From NCBI GenBank assembly GCA_035041965.1, contig JAPYMA010002831.1:62001-126000 (forward strand): a stretch of DNA of 64,000 nt. Reading direction: 5' to 3'. Shown piece by piece: positions 38,808 to 53,300 of the stretch (position 1 is its first letter; the number at the start of each line of letters is the position of its first letter). A program made the position numbers and the translations under genes. Under the pieces are notes generated by a model that saw nothing but the letters and a program-made list of their open reading frames with translations, made no database searches and was not told the origin of the DNA. The stretch is from Anisakis pegreffii (Eukaryota > Nematoda > Chromadorea > Rhabditida > Anisakidae).

Positions 38808-40318
38808 CTCTCTTCAGTTTTTCTAAGTTGGTCTTGAAGTTCTGCGATTTTGATCGCATTGTACTGTTGATTGTCAGAGATATGAGCCACATGGCTGACA
38901 TTTCCTCTTGAAGGATATGTGCGAAAATTATTTCTATCGTAAGAATTACCATACCTGTTGTATCGCTGGCATGGTTTAGGGGATGTAGAGTTATAGGAGT
39001 GATTCACATTCATATTCTGTTGCGAATATGGTAGTCATGGCTGTAGGTCTCGAGGGGGAAGCCTCTTGAAACAGTTGTACGCCAAATGCCCAGTTTTACG
39101 AACAGTAAGGCCTGATGTCATAATTTCTCTCGTATCGCCGAAATTGTTTAGAAATATTTTGTCATAATATTGACCATACCTGTTGTTGTGATTCGCTGTC
39201 GAATTGTCCGTAAAGCGTTGGAGAGTAGGATTAGAAAAAGGTTGTGAATTAGAGAAGGACTGTTGACGCCTGTAATCCGCTGAAGTGGTATAATGTAGAT
39301 TGTTTACTAAGTGAGAACTACTGGCTCTATTGGGATTCTTAATAGCCAAAATTTCTTTTATTTCTTGTGTAAGTTTGTTTAATTCTAGTAAAGAATGGGA
39401 AACATCATCAGCGAGGAATATGTGATTAGTTTCATTCTTACTCGTTTTTGGTTGGCCGGTTTGGGGAGTAATTCTAGCATTAAGTAGATTTTCAATATGT
39501 AAGGCTTTAATATGAGCTTCCTCAAATGTAGAAGGTTCTGCTGCTTTTACATGAAAGGATATATCAGGTAATAATCCATCAAGAAAATGATCCATTAAGG
39601 TTTCTTTGTAAGTAGGTTCGTTAAGGTCAACAGTGGCGGCTCGGACTGCTTATCTGAGTCTTTCTGTGAATGCATTAACTGATTCACCGTTTGTTTGTTT
39701 ACACGCCAGCAGTGTCTGTCTCGCGATGTTTCTCATCTCAAGAGATTCAAATAAAGCGCGCAACTTATTGATGATTTGATCAAAATCTTGCTTAATTTCG
39801 GGACTAAAAGTTTCATATTCTTCTCGCGCAAGTCCATCAAGGAAAAATTTTATTTTCTGCGCTTTTTGATTTTCAGTATAAGGGATGCTCTGTGCATCAG
39901 CATAATCATTAAATTTTCGCAACCACAGGGAGAAGGGAATCTCTCCTTTTCCAGTGAAAGAAGAAATTTTGATGGATGTTAAATGAGAATCTGAAGACAG
40001 CGTGTTAATATTATGACACGTATTGTTAAGGCCCGTACCACGGGATGAATTACTATTATGACATGAGCAGTTATTATCCGTACCACGGAATGAATCTAAA
40101 TCACTGTTATTTCTATCACTTTCATTCTTATAATCATGAATGCCTAACTTCTCATTAATATTATCTATTCTATTGGATATAGTCAAAAAGTTTTCATTTA
40201 TTTCTCTGCATAAACGTCCATTATTATCTCTCACATTCGTCAAATCTCTATTTATTGCTCTTATATCTCTCTTTACATTACTTTCAAATCCTTGCAATTT
40301 CTCACCTAAAATCTTCAT
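38803..40318 (-). pseudogene. gag fragment, second copy
   Basis: Read from 40318, the N-terminal part (MKILGEKLQGFESNVKRDIR, coiled-coil-like, then Asn/Ser-rich) leads into the same capsid core as the copy at 31.4 kb (IPFSLWLRKFNDYADAQSIP). It has the same in-frame TAA at 39650-39655. An 8-nt deletion near 39090-39105 destroys the zinc knuckle, although the HLAYNC half keeps its last cysteine. The copy stops near 38803 at the LTR junction, so it lacks everything after the knuckle linker. Confidence 0.8.
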
Positions 40319-40447
40319 ATTTGCAAATGTAACTATATCACTAGCTTCATAATCATCAAAATCTTTCTCTGAAAATATTGAATCTATATTCGAATATAAT
40401 ACAATGGCTTACCTAAGTCGCTGCTACGAGTAAAATTGAAGTCAGCG

Positions 40448-40973
40448 TGTGGTGGAATGCGCAGTAGAAACTTGACGTAGTATTTATTCTTCACTTTCCA
40501 ATATTAAGTCGATAAGAACAGTAATTGGCCAACTAGGCATTCATAGTATCTTCACACAATATTAGTCCACGATGATTGACAATGATGATGAATAATGATT
40601 GACAGTAATGATGAATAATGAATTATAGTACTTCACAATAATAATGATTATCACTATGACGATTGATTTCTTGTTTGATATATGACGTGACGCATTGACG
40701 AGATAGCGCATACCTTTACGAATATGAACTGCGAATTGCGACCGACCTCGATCTTCCGTTCCTTTCTCCTTAAGTAATTACATCTCCCATCCGTCCTGGA
40801 ATTCATCGACTGTAGTTTCCCATAACATTTTGTTGTCATTTAGCCATCGCTCTTGGAAATCCTCTGCCTGTAAGGTTTGAATTAAAGGTATTAAGTACTT
40901 TGTTTGGGTTATATTTCAAATTCTTGGGATTTAGATTTTATGTTTTGAGAATGAGGTGCTTGCATTGGTTACA
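40448..40973 (-). repeat. Complete LTR of the second copy
   Basis: On the minus strand it runs TGTAACC to CATTCCACCACA. It aligns with 22106-22660 in its first 230 bp and in the last 12. The middle is diverged, with ATGATGAATAATG-like short repeats. It lies upstream of gag, so it is the 5' LTR. Confidence 0.7.
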
Positions 40974-42859
40974 TTCCGGAGGAAAAAATCAGCTCAGGCC
41001 ACCCATCGTCACTCCGCTGGATGAGTTAGTATGTTTAGGGGTTTTAAATCTCAAATGATTCTCATCGAAATGTCCAGTGAAATGCGGTTTTGAAACAGTA
41101 TTCTGTGCAAAATATTTCTGTTTACTATTTATGATAATCTAGTATGGTCAAATTTGTTTTTATTGCTGATAAGGTGCGATCAAAAATTCGAACGGACAGG
41201 TTTAACTTCTTGCTTGCAAGTGGTTAACAGCAGCGAACTGAGTTCAGTCAGTTCGTGTGTGAAGGTTTTAAGCTACTCAACAATCAGTTTTGAACAGGAA
41301 AAAATGGTGGACAAACGTGTAAATTATTATATATTTTTCACGTAAGTGATGAACTGCGAAGTAATTGAAGTAACTCAAGGAATATGAAGCGATAGGCGAA
41401 TGCTATATGAAGATACAGAACTACGAGATTTTGGAATGAAGGATGAAGAACTGTTGATTGTCGAGTAGTTTGAGATGGCTTATTTTTAGAAGCGTTCGAT
41501 GTTCTTTAGTCAAGAATCTTTTCTAGATGAACTGCTTGTTTCATTGCCAGAGGATATGCTAGATTTGACATGAGTATTTGGACATTAGAATTAGTTACAT
41601 GAACGATTGATTGATTGGCGTTCCTGCATGCTGCTGATACGTTGAGGTAAGAAGAATAGTAATCCGTGAATTAATTGGTTGATGATTTTTTACAAAATCT
41701 TTGATGTCTTGGTGTTTGTTGAACGAAAATCTGTTTTTTTTCTGTCGTTTTTCATACGTAATTGTTTTGGTCTCGATAAGCTCATGGTTAATGCGTTTCT
41801 GTTCGAATCTCAGTTGTAAGTGTTCCATTTTAGCAAAGTCGACTGATCAGTTACCTTAGTCAATTCACTGGTTCCTCCTTCTTCAATGCAAATTTATTGA
41901 TTTAATTCGATTGCATACTTAAGTCGATATTAGTTGAGAGTAGAGTTCGTATTATTATTCCGTACGTACGACCCTAAAACAGTGTATTTGTCGATGTGAA
42001 CGAGACAAAGGTTTAAGAATATCTAGTAACGGCGTAATGTCATAGTTCAACTAATGCAAAGAAGCATTTGTTGTGATGCAGTGAGAAGTTCCGCATTTTT
42101 GTTCATCGTGATAATTGTAATCATTCATACAAGTTGAACTCCACTATCTGCCTTTTTTTCACCGCGTTCCGCAGTCACAAACGATCGTTAATATCTTGAC
42201 CTGCCTATTCGAGCAGCGTAGAAACGCTAATCTATCTCATTTATTGTGCAATATCATACGTTAGACGTAGTTCCACACTGACAAATGGTTAAGAATTTTT
42301 GCTCTGTAGAATAATTCGTCAATGCAATGCATGTGTTTCTAAAGATTGGCTGGTAATCTATCTTTGATTTCTTTTCATCTCATGCTTTTTCGACAATTGA
42401 AAGCATTATTGAATTTGTACATGATCTTAGTTGTGCTCATAATAAAACATTTTGAAACGTTCGCCAATTTCGTAATGCAAATCGATGCATTCGAATATAA
42501 TTCGATTGTAAATATCTGCATGCTTTAGTATCACGTCGAAATTCGATCACATGTTGTTTAGCGTTCAGCAATAATAGTTACCCACACGATTACCACCGTC
42601 CATGATCAATTTGTACGCATAAGAATTCATTCGATAATAAGATTATTCATGGTTTGGCATAGGCTACACTTTAAGATTAAATTCATCCTGAATATCTTTC
42701 TAGTACCCAGTTGTGAGATAAAATAATACGGATGTCCGGGACATTAGCACGTCAAGTGCAGATACTTAAAATGATTATTACTAACGAAATTTTTTTGAGT
42801 ATTGCGTCTAAAAAGTGGTTGTATTCATGATCAGTGTACAATGAAAATCATTTCAGACG
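40974..42859. other. Intergenic region, no recognised gene
   Basis: AT-rich DNA. A minus-strand frame at 41595-41828 begins with an ATG (MEHLQLRFEQKRINHELIET) but has no family match or convincing splice sites. Confidence 0.5.
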
Positions 42860-45137
42860 ATGACTGAGCCTGACTTGAGTTTCATTAGTGCGGATATAAA
42901 TCTTGAACAGGTTAGTTTGATTCGTTTGCAGTCGTTACATTACTCAGGTAGGCCATATTCGTCGTGAATATGATTGTTGCAGTGCACTGAATTGCTTGTC
43001 AACTGGAAACGATGTGCATTGTGTAGCTTTTAATGGAGGTATATAAGATATTATAAATGAATATAAGGTTACTTTGTAAAACGACTGACAAATATTCGCT
43101 TGTAACTTTTGCACTCTACGAGATGTTGAGGTGAAAGCATTGGATACTAAGCGAACCATTGCGTTTGTGAATTATTTCGTGATGCAATTAACACACTTCT
43201 TAAATTCGTTCGCCACTGATGTGGAAAGTAGGATAATCGAAATGGAAAATCGCCTGGAGCGGGTCAGAACATGCACACTTCTGCTTGAGTCTAAGGTGAT
43301 TTTAAACTTCATTTTCTCACCACAATTTCACACATTTGTGCAGAAGAGTATTCGTTCTTCCAGATCGGTGTAATAGATCCAACAGTTATTTTTGAATCAT
43401 TGTGAATGTTTTGTCGTAAAGTTCAACGTTTTATATGAGCCGCGTTCTTGAAATAGTCTGTGTGAAAAGTGATGACTTTATGGCGATTCCGAGGTCGGTA
43501 AATATCCGATCTGTGTAGCAATTGTCTGACCATTGAGGAGGTGTTGTACAATAAATATCGCTCGCCTAACACTATTCGTTGTTTTTATAAATATTATAAA
43601 CTATTAGATCCGATGTGCACCATAGCTTATGGTGATCTATTGTTATAACAGAGAAATTATTCGAGTTTGATGGAGGTCTGTCTTTTTGACATATTACTCT
43701 GTATGACAATGTAAATTTTGTGTAAACGATTGTTGAATAATAGTGTTACTGGAATCGTTTCATTGCAATGTTTCTTAGTTCTATTGAAGCACAACGACGA
43801 CATCATGAACGTACGTATGCCGCATCAATTTCAGGTGGATAGTGTTGCTGGTGCAGGTGAAGTTTTCGCCGATCAACCGATGCAGTCCTCACCGCCTAAA
43901 CAGACGTCGTCATTAGAAAGTACAAACAATGTCAAAAGCACACTCATTAAAAGTGATGACTCCGTTCAGGTGATGATTCATATCCATTTTCATTTGTTCT
44001 GTTTTTCATCAAAACCTTCATTTTCATACTTCCATATTCGAAATTTGATAATGAGATCAATTGAAAAACAATCAATGAGACATTTTTGGTAAAATAGGTA
44101 TTTATTTTCCAGGAGATTGCAATGAAACCCCAAGAAACCATGGAACCAGCTGAAGAGAATGCCACTGAATTGAATGCAACTAGTCAAAAAACCTCAACTT
44201 TACATCCAGTTATTACGATTCGTGAAGATGTTCGATATGAGAAATATTTCAAAATGCTTAAAATGGTAAGCTGTATATGAAACTGTTTTCTGATCGCCTT
44301 TATTCACGTACACCACTCAAAAAATGTAAATTGAGCCTCTTTGTTGATGGGTCTCTTTGTGTATACTTGGAGTAAAATCGACAGAAATGTAACAAACAGT
44401 TTGTTGAGTTTTCTTGAAGTATACGTTAAGATTATTGACCCATCAATGAAAAATATCTTTAGATATAAATTTATTTGTATAGTCATTTCTTTGGTGAATA
44501 ACGATCCACAGTAGTGGTACATAATTTATTCATGACGTCTCAGTTCTTTGTTATCGCCCGTTAATGCCGCCTAACAAATCTCATTGCAAACAAATATAAT
44601 CGCATGCCAGTCCAACTCAGTCAATCAATCAATTGATACATGTATCATCATTCATAAGCTTTTGGAACACTTCTTTTCTAAGAGCTCAGAGACATTTCAT
44701 TTACAGGGTGTCATCGAAGCAGCGGTTAAACAGAAAATGGTATCGGAAGGAGTCGATCCATCATTTCTGGAGTATGTTGTAGTTCTCTTTTATACTCTGC
44801 ACTTTGTGGCCATCATTGTTTCCTAAGATTGGATTGTGCTTTTCGATGATTACTCTTCCGGAATTGAATCAAGAGTCTTTTTTTTTTCACTTTCGGCCCT
44901 CACTGTTGGTACATTCATCTCACTCATTCATTATAAATATGTTTATTTCAATCTATCGTTAGTGCGTTTTCACGATTAAAGATTGTCAAAGGTCCTTCTT
45001 TCAGTAGGCCAGATGCACCATCAGAAGATGCTCCACAACCTGCCTCCATCGATGCTTCACAACGTCAACATGCATCAACTTCCATCGACGATGACGATGA
45101 ATCGGACTCTGTAGCGAGTTTCAGTGATACCGAATAA
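42860..45137 (+). CDS. WASHC3: WASH complex subunit 3 (CCDC53)
   Basis: The WASH complex drives Arp2/3 actin nucleation on endosomes for retromer-dependent sorting, and this is a small coiled-coil subunit. Six exons join in phase: 42860-42910, 43131-43295, 43835-43969, 44113-44265, 44707-44771 and 45005-45137, giving 233 residues (human 194). The conserved parts are LDTKRTIAFVNYFVMQLTHF with a following coiled coil, VRYEKYFKMLKMGVIEAAVK and KMVSEGVDPSFL, then RPDAPSED and an acidic Ser-rich tail ending SFSDTE. The third exon and the start of the fourth are a poorly conserved linker. An acceptor ATTTCAG ends 3 bp before the ATG, so the mRNA is probably trans-spliced. The C. elegans homologue is, as I recall, ddl-1. 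Confidence 0.94.
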
Positions 45138-48100
45138 GCGTAGTAATATTTTATAAGAATGCCCTAAGGTACTGTATATGAGACATGCAACTCAAAAGGT
45201 TTGCAGCGTTCAAAAACGTGTACATAAAAGATAGGCTAGATAAAACACGGCGCCCAATTTATGGAACATTTCTGGAAAGTGGTGATGTAATATATCAGAG
45301 ATGGTGTTTTATAGGAGATGAAATTCATAGATTTAGTTTGTATTGTTATTGTTGTAATAATTCAACTTCGTGTCCATTTCAATAGCCTCTAGTTTGTTTT
45401 ATTTGCTTGGATTTATTGCATTCTGCCAATTTCAATATTTTTTGTGATATCCTCTAGAAAGTCCAGCCAAGTATTGACAAATCGAAACAATCCGGATTTT
45501 GATTACTGATTCTTCCACACAGTGCTCCAACCTAAGGTTTGGCCACTGGGCACGGACTGAAACCAATGAAGTTTGATCAATCGGTAGCCGCCGATCAACA
45601 AACACGTTTTACAGTTGGTAAATGTTTGCCATCGCATTGGTGACTACCGAAGCTTTAATTTTGAGGGCACCAATCGGCATTGAAAAAGAACGATTTTCGA
45701 TGGCTACCGCTTCAAACCGACTGACGCTAAAAATTGCCTTATCGGTGGCCGTCAATCGAGTATTCGACCGATGACCACCAAATTTCTCCTTTAACACCTT
45801 CAATCATGTTCTAGAAGCATATTTGTTGATATAAGCTGCAGTATTAGCGTTACTGATGGACGTTTCTGTCTTGAAGAGATGATTGTTAGGTCGAAACTGT
45901 TGTGTTCGAATGCTGAAAAATTTTTGCTCTCACTTGAAACTGTCATTGGCTCGAGAATGCGTTTCTTTGTCGTCTGACTTTTTAATACATGCGAATATCG
46001 TATTATTTGCTGTATTGTTCGTGAATCATTGTATACAATTTTGTGCGGAAAGTTGATCTGTTGCACGGTATTCCTCATGTCAATGAGTTGTTTTTGTCTT
46101 AATAAATGAATAATGGATAAGTGTTTTTTACTACATATTCAATTGACTTTTCGAAGTGGTGAATGCTAGGAGTCACCCTAACGCAGCCTAGTTCAAAGCT
46201 TTATTGCCAATATTTTTAGCAGTTTTTTTTTTGAAAGACGTTTTTACTAGTGTTTGTCGTATTGGTTGAATGTATGAGCACAACCAAACAAATAACATTT
46301 CATAGTGCCGTATTCATTCCCACGGTGAGTTGCGCTTTAACGAGTGGAGTGTGAACGAAAAAAAACAGAGATGCGAAGCAATTTAGGCGATATCAAAGAG
46401 AATGTGAACTGTTAATGATGGGTCGTCGCGAAAACAATCATTGAGGTGTCTCTACGTAGAGCAGTAGATTTGTGATAGGTGTTGTGTGACTTCTTAATAT
46501 TTTATGATCGTCAACGACGACTCACTTCTTGAGAATGTTCTGTTCACACAAAAATTTATTTCCACTCATTTTCAACTATATTTGTCGATTATTCGCGGTC
46601 TTGCACTCATTCGAAAGGGCTTCTTCAATGTTCAAGCGATGATTTTTGAATTTATTTTTGCAGAATAATTATTCATTCAGTTGTTAATTGAAAGGACCTG
46701 AAACTTATTTCATCTGATAGCTAAAGTCAACTGCAATCAGTGTTCTTTTTGCTTCGAAATTGGTAAGTTATGATCTGTATGATGCATTCAAATTCGAGAG
46801 GACGATTATGGGAGATTGACTTCGATGTGTTTTAACTACAGCAGCAATTAAAATTGCCCGAAGAACACTACTTTGCATCGTTCATACATATTTTGACAAG
46901 ACATGGAACATGATGGATGTTCAGTGAGTATGTCTCGCTTTTGACTATGTGATTTCATTATTATCAGCAATAATTTGATTGAGCATATTACAGCTATTAA
47001 CAGTAAAATTTAAGCACTCATGATAATACTATTACATTACTGTAACAACATTACTGGTATCACTTTATATACGGTACATTTCTATAAATAACTTACTGAT
47101 ATACTGTGACGGAGCAGTTATTTGTGTCTTTCTTGCTGCAGGCGTTTTACCGAACTGTAAGAAAAATTCGTGGGTGGTATTCTTCATACGGCTGTGAATA
47201 ATTATCCACAGATCTCCTCTCGTACACGGTAGGCGTGGCAGTGAGCAAGAGGGCGGTACTGTGTCTGAGGGTTGCCTCTGAGAATTGTCACCATAATAGC
47301 GCACGACAGTTGTCGTCGTTTTGGAGACATTCAGTGCATAGTAATGTTTGCTGCTCCATTAAATGTGCTACATTTCAATTTTATGACTAGTTGTTTTAAG
47401 TTGTTGAATTGTCACAAATTCTTGACTTTAATTGTAACATTAATTCAGCCTCATTTAAAGACCTATCTTGAGATCATTCTCAGTGATAGCCGTCTTACTC
47501 TGTTGCGTTCGTTAGTACCTGTCAGATCATTTCTCATGTATTGGTGAATGCTTATCGTACATTCGAATGGTTCAACACTTCAGTGAATTTAATTTTTGAT
47601 AAATACTTATACTGGTTTAGGAATTTTTATTCAGTTGTACCGATAAAAGTATTAATCTTTTGTTACATTCACAAACATGCCACAATTTACCAGTACCATT
47701 TTTCAATGTACTCATTTTGAAAACGATAAGGAAATCACTTCTGCCAGTGAAAGCTATTGACGAATTATTTATTGTTCTCGATTATCACAAAAAAAAAAAC
47801 AATTTTGTGAGCGATTCCTTTCTGGTACACTGCGGTAGATGGATGGGTTATTGAAAATTTAAGGGCGCTTTCAATTTTACCACACCAGTTCGTTACGGTG
47901 TCATGATAGGAGCTGTTTTTTGGAGAACAAAGTGGGCGAGTAATTGCTGAACGCATCCACGGTTATGGACAACAATAGTCAAAACATAAATTCTTGCAAA
48001 AAAATGTGATTGTTTTTTTTCCTTGTCAAGAAGTTTTTAAAGTATATAACCACGACTGAAATACTGAATGGATGAAAATGATGAAGTACTTAGATTACAC

Positions 48101-48960
48101 TTGATCGGTTACTTCTTTTCTGTCCAGCTCCTATCAGAATAATGAAAAAAAGGTTATCACGATAGATAAATCAATAGCTTATAATTGATATTGAAATGAA
48201 TAGGTGATTACAATAGTATAAGCAATATTGTTGACTGCAATAATTGCAATAGTTACAATGGTGGTTGCAGCGATATTTTGTTAAAGACCCATTTGCATCT
48301 ATGATTATGAGCTTAAAGTGATCACTCTTGCTGAAACTAAGTCCATGAACGATTTGATTTGAAAGATATCCTAAGTAATCTTGAACCAAGGGTCTGACTG
48401 AGTACTTGTTAGTGTAACAGGCTATCATGATGGCAGAGATGAATTCGTTCTATTCTGCTCAGGCCAAATGCTGTGCTTTTTTGGATATTATCATGATCAG
48501 ATTTTGATTCATCACGTTATGATTTGCGGACATATAGGCAAAGTAGAAAGGCAGTGGTGCAAATAATGTAACAATAATAATCATCAGCTTTAGAAATTTT
48601 TATTAACCGACTCAAATAATTTTTTGAGATCAATTCAGTTACTTTGTAGTAGCTCATTTTGAATTCAGAATGCTGCAATTTTTGATAGAAACTTTCTTCG
48701 ATGAAACTCAAACATTGACGAGGATGCTACCATTATCCAACTCTGGAATAGCTGAAAAAAGGCAATAAAAATTTGCGTTTTGAAGTGGACAGGTGAAGTC
48801 GATCATTCCGTTCCTCATAATCAGTAGGAATTCCAAAATGTGAACTCGGTTGCTGTGCTTCACAAAACTGTTCGTTATATTTGATTGTTCTTCCTTGGGA
48901 AGCTTTTCATGTAGACGACCGAATGAATGCACATATGTTCATATCATATGGGATAGAATT
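45138..48960. other. Gene-poor region
   Basis: No recognised gene in 3.8 kb. One minus-strand stretch is coding-like: 47099-47156, bounded by a TTTTCTTACAG acceptor and a GTAAGT donor, with an overlapping open frame just upstream (SVDNYSQPYEEYHPRIF). I cannot place it in a gene. Confidence 0.4.
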
Positions 48961-48967
48961 GTTTGCA

Positions 48968-50326
48968 GATACTCGAACAGGTTGAAGATAGTTGCAACTG
49001 ACGTAGTGCCGTCGATTAAGCAGAGTCAGGTACAGTGAGGTCGTCGTCAGAACTGTAGCTCGAAATAAGCAGTCGAAATATTTCATGAATAGAACCACTG
49101 ATTATTTTTTGTGCTAAACGAATGTGAATTGGTGGTGAAACAGCTATCTTCAAATGAAACTGCTCGTTTGCGCGGTATTCTGTTTATGCATTTGGAGGTT
49201 AGCGATCTGCGATGGTCTTGTCGATGTGCAGTTACAAGAGTTACGTCTTGGACAGTGAGTTGCTTTTTCTTGATATCGCATTTTAATTGCATCTGGCATT
49301 TCGGAGCAAACAATTTCTGAGTTCATACATATTTCATCATGCAATAACAGTGTTTCATAATGAATGAATGCAAGTTGCTGTCTCACAAAAGTAATTAATT
49401 CGATAAGCAGTGCTACAGTTTGAAAATATGCACTTTGTAGATGTTGCATTCATAGGAATACAACTCAGAAAAGAAACGAACTTGATGTTCCAGTCATTCA
49501 TTCTATTCGTTGAGTTGTTGCTGAGCAATGCGGTCACTGCATATTATGTCTGACGATATCAAACTAATGCGTTTATTCTTATACGTTAATTCCATTTTCA
49601 TTTGATTGTGGTCCAGTAATCACCGTTGTAATACTTAATGATTGTGATTTGTATTGATGCGTACTGCTCACCACAGGACATAGTTTTGTCGGTTACTTCG
49701 ACTCCACATTCAGATTCAGTTCGGAAGATGTTTTGGTGCAGATCAAGTTTGAATATCAGATAACAAGAGTGATATTATTCTTGCAGAAGAATTTTTGGCG
49801 CAAAATTGAACATACTGATTCGGTGAGAAATTCTCGTTGATTTCACTAGAGAGAGAAATATGAGTGGTTATCATTTGATGTTGATGGTTTTCATTGAATA
49901 GACGAGTGATTGAACAAACGAAAGGAAACAGTTAGAAGAAGTGGAATGAATATGCACTTGGGAGATGGAGGAATAAAAATTGACGATTGCAAGCTCATTA
50001 ATGAGCAAGCAAACAACAACTACCCAGATGCATATATACTCATTATTTCAATCAAATTATTCTTTATTGCATTCTTTCGTCGTTTCTTAAATGCTTCTTC
50101 CTTGATGGCATACGGTAGTAAATGCTTGACAAGCACGATGCTTGTTGGTTTCTTTAAGAGTGCAACTGAGAGGATACTGGATAGTCAAGTAGATCGCTTT
50201 CATTCGACAATTCTCTCTGATTCCATTCCAATAGATTCGATCAATCAGAAGCATTTAAATGGGCAAGAAATTTATCGTGGCTTTGAATTGTCCGTGAAAA
50301 GTGCGCCAAATAAGAGACGAGTGTAA
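48968..50326 (+). CDS. Candidate multi-exon gene, unassigned
   Basis: Possible exons: 48968-49029 (RLKIVATDVVPSIKQSQ), about 49145-49255 ending in a strong GTGAGT donor (ETARLRGILFMHLEVSDLRW), about 49677-49740 (TSTPHSDSVRKMFW), and a terminal exon ending in a stop at 50326 (ERILDSQVDRFHSTILSDSI). The first three can join in phase 0. The fourth is not linked with certainty. The composition looks like real protein but I recognise no family. Confidence 0.25.
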
Positions 50327-53300
50327 TTTTTTGGACAGAGAGTTGCGCTTAAGCAGTACCCTTGCAGCCTAAGTACGACAACTATTCACTGTTTCTATGG
50401 ATTACGTAAGATCAGTTCAAGACAAATGAATAGGTTTAATCTACACTTAAAGAAATAAAACGAAAACAGCCTTAACTTCAAGGGTGGATTGTTTCGTTTT
50501 AGCAGTTTATTTCCCAACAATGAACAATAATCGCCTATTGTCCAATGTGATGTCCCATGTAGGTGCCAGTCAACAACCATTGTACAAATACACTCCATTA
50601 ATCATAGCAAAATGTACTGAAGAGAATGATTGAATAATTCAATAATCTACATAATTGCAACACCAATTTCGAACGCGAATAGCATATGTTTGTTGTAGAC
50701 TATGTTTATCAACGAGCAACACAATGAGGTCGTCTATGGTCAAGAGTTGTTACAATCATCACCACAATAATTAGTTATCATGCTCACGCTTCAACGCGTA
50801 CGTTTTGCAACACAATATGTTACATATTGACCTATCATATTCACTTTAGATTCCACTTCAAATGAAATACATAAACCAATAATTCGAGTCAAATAAAATT
50901 ATATTGTAACTGTTTCTAATGAACCGATACAGCTAATATCATTAATACATTTTTCTCTGTGCCCAAATCTATGCTACTGTGAGCTACTTTTAACTCAGAT
51001 TTTTCTCGTGATCAACTTCCTCAAAATCGACATCCTCAACTAAAAGCTGTGCAAAAAACTCGATGTTTCGAAAAAGAAAATATTCCTTTTTGTGAAATTC
51101 TCACAGCTGAATTAAAAAATATTCGGTCAATCTTTGAATTCAGCCATGTTTTGCTATAGCTGATTTTCATGGATAATTGACAATCAGCATGTTTTTCCTG
51201 AATTCAGTAATCAAATGCAGATTCATTTTAACAATTTCAACTTCAGCATTCTATGCAAAGCTCACTCAGTAGGAGACGTTTTCTTCACGTTGATGATTGT
51301 GTTTTATTATGATCAAAAATTATTCGCCTGCGTTTATAATCGCTGGTGTTGCGATGAGAATTTGCTGCCCTATTATTTAATTGTGATTATTCTTAATAGA
51401 ATAATTCGTGAATGGATGAGAGACGAGATAGTAATTTAACGACAATAGTGCATTGTTAACGGAATTGTTTGATGAGATCAAGTGGCATGGATCAGCGTAG
51501 GAATCATTTGGGAGTATGCGCATTTAATGAAATGAAGTGAAGAAGACGGAAATGAATGAATGGCATTCATTAGCATGCAAACAATAAGATTTCAGTTGTA
51601 ATCTTTTAATTCTTTAAGAAACTAGCTGACACTTTCAATTATTCTCACTAAATTATGACGTAAAATAGCTTGAAAATTTCAATTTTTAATGCAAGTTTGG
51701 TGCGTTGATAAGCAACAAAACGCTCTGTTCCAGCAACATTCAATGAATAAATTCAAAATGTTCCAGAAAATTTTCAAAATTTTATTCGTTCTATTGATCA
51801 GGCTATTCATCAGTTGCTCTAATTAAATTTCATCGATCAGTTCCTTTGGTGTACTTTTAGGTCTGTTGAAAAATTTCTTCTTTGTTTTCAATGCAAACAA
51901 CTCCAAACAGCTACAAAATCAGTGCTGCATCAAAGATGACGTGACCAATCTGAAAGTGCAATCTGTCTTTCAAATAATTGGGTGAATGAGTTCAAACTTG
52001 AGGTAGTCACAGTGTAAAATGCGACTGATGTTTTGAAGTGAGCATATTTCCCAAGATATTCAGGATCGTTCAAGGCAAGTTATTGTCAATGAAGAATCAT
52101 AAGAAGTTTTGCTGGAATATCGGGATTTTTTTCCATTCCGCTTTCGGGTGATTCTATCTTTTAAGTGCAACTCATAACGAATATCAAATTTCAATGCTTG
52201 TCAAATAGTGTTTGGCAAAACTTGAAGGTTTGTAGGTGTATACATGATTCAGTGCCGAGTAATCTCGACAGTTATGTGCTAATGACAGCATGTTGTTTGT
52301 TAATCAATCGTAAGCAGTCGAACAATGTCCTTGAATATGATGGTCACTTCATGGTGATGCCGTTTTCGAAATAAAATATTGTTAATATTGTTCGAATTGC
52401 AAATTTGAACCATTGTTGAAAAATCGTTGCATTTTCAAAAGGATTTTTTCTTAAAAGAATCTCGTCACCGATTCAGTCATTCAGTTTGCTGCATTCAGCA
52501 GCATTTTGCTCTTTGCGATTAATTCGTTCAATGCGTGTAAAATAATGAACTAACCAATAATGCACTTCTTATTAGTCGTCTCTTCATTACCCGTTACACT
52601 CTATATATGCTGATGGGTTTTCGTTTGATTTTATGCCCAATATGAATTGTTTCGAACTAAAATGAGAAGAGTAAACATCATTTGAAAGATTGGATGAAAA
52701 AATAAATCTTAAATTGTTTAAAACGTTTCACATTCCTTATCAATTAATTCAATTTCTGACTGCAATCGAGTATCTTTAAATTTTATTTCATCAGCGCGAA
52801 ACACTACTCTAAAGTGGTTACATGATAGTTGCTTGCATACAATTCGAAAATTTATGATTCAACCAATATTGCTGATCAAAGGATCGAAACGTGAACCGGT
52901 ATGTGACGAATATTCACACATTTTATGTTTGATCCATGCAGAAAGATCTTTTACTGATTTCACCAATAATATTTCTTGGACTCGGAGTTTTATTTTGTCG
53001 AAATGATTACCAATTGAAATGTTCAAGTTGACCTTTTTTTTTTTACGAAACTCAATGATTTACGAATATCAGTTGAAGGATCCTAAAATGAATCTGGAAG
53101 TTCATTAGTTGTGAAAGAAGGGTGGATATCTTCCGGTATATGACTGAGAGGAGAAGCTAGACAATTTCCAACGAAGGTAAAAGTACACTGATCCGAAAAC
53201 TGGCTGCTGAATTATGTTCATACTGAGAGGTGAATGCAACTATGAAATCGCATTTCAGTTCAGTTTTAAATAATCACTCAGTCTCTTCGTTGCACCATCA

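Larger units (their letters stand above)
38690..40973 (-). mobile_element. Rearranged gag fragment bounded by inverted LTR ends
   Basis: The unit starts TGTAACC on the plus strand and ends GGTTACA, so both outer ends are the same LTR (U3) terminus facing inward. From left to right: an LTR 5' piece on plus (38690-38807), a gag piece on minus (38803-40318), leader, and a full LTR on minus (40448-40973). It lies between BORCS5 and WASHC3. The flanks (ATTCG left, TTCCG right) are not an exact duplication. Confidence 0.7.

Noticed and set aside
45540..45800. Possible small inverted repeat or gene
   Set aside because: Local palindromes (GGTGGCC, CGGTCG) exist, but the ends do not match well and no target duplication or domain is seen.
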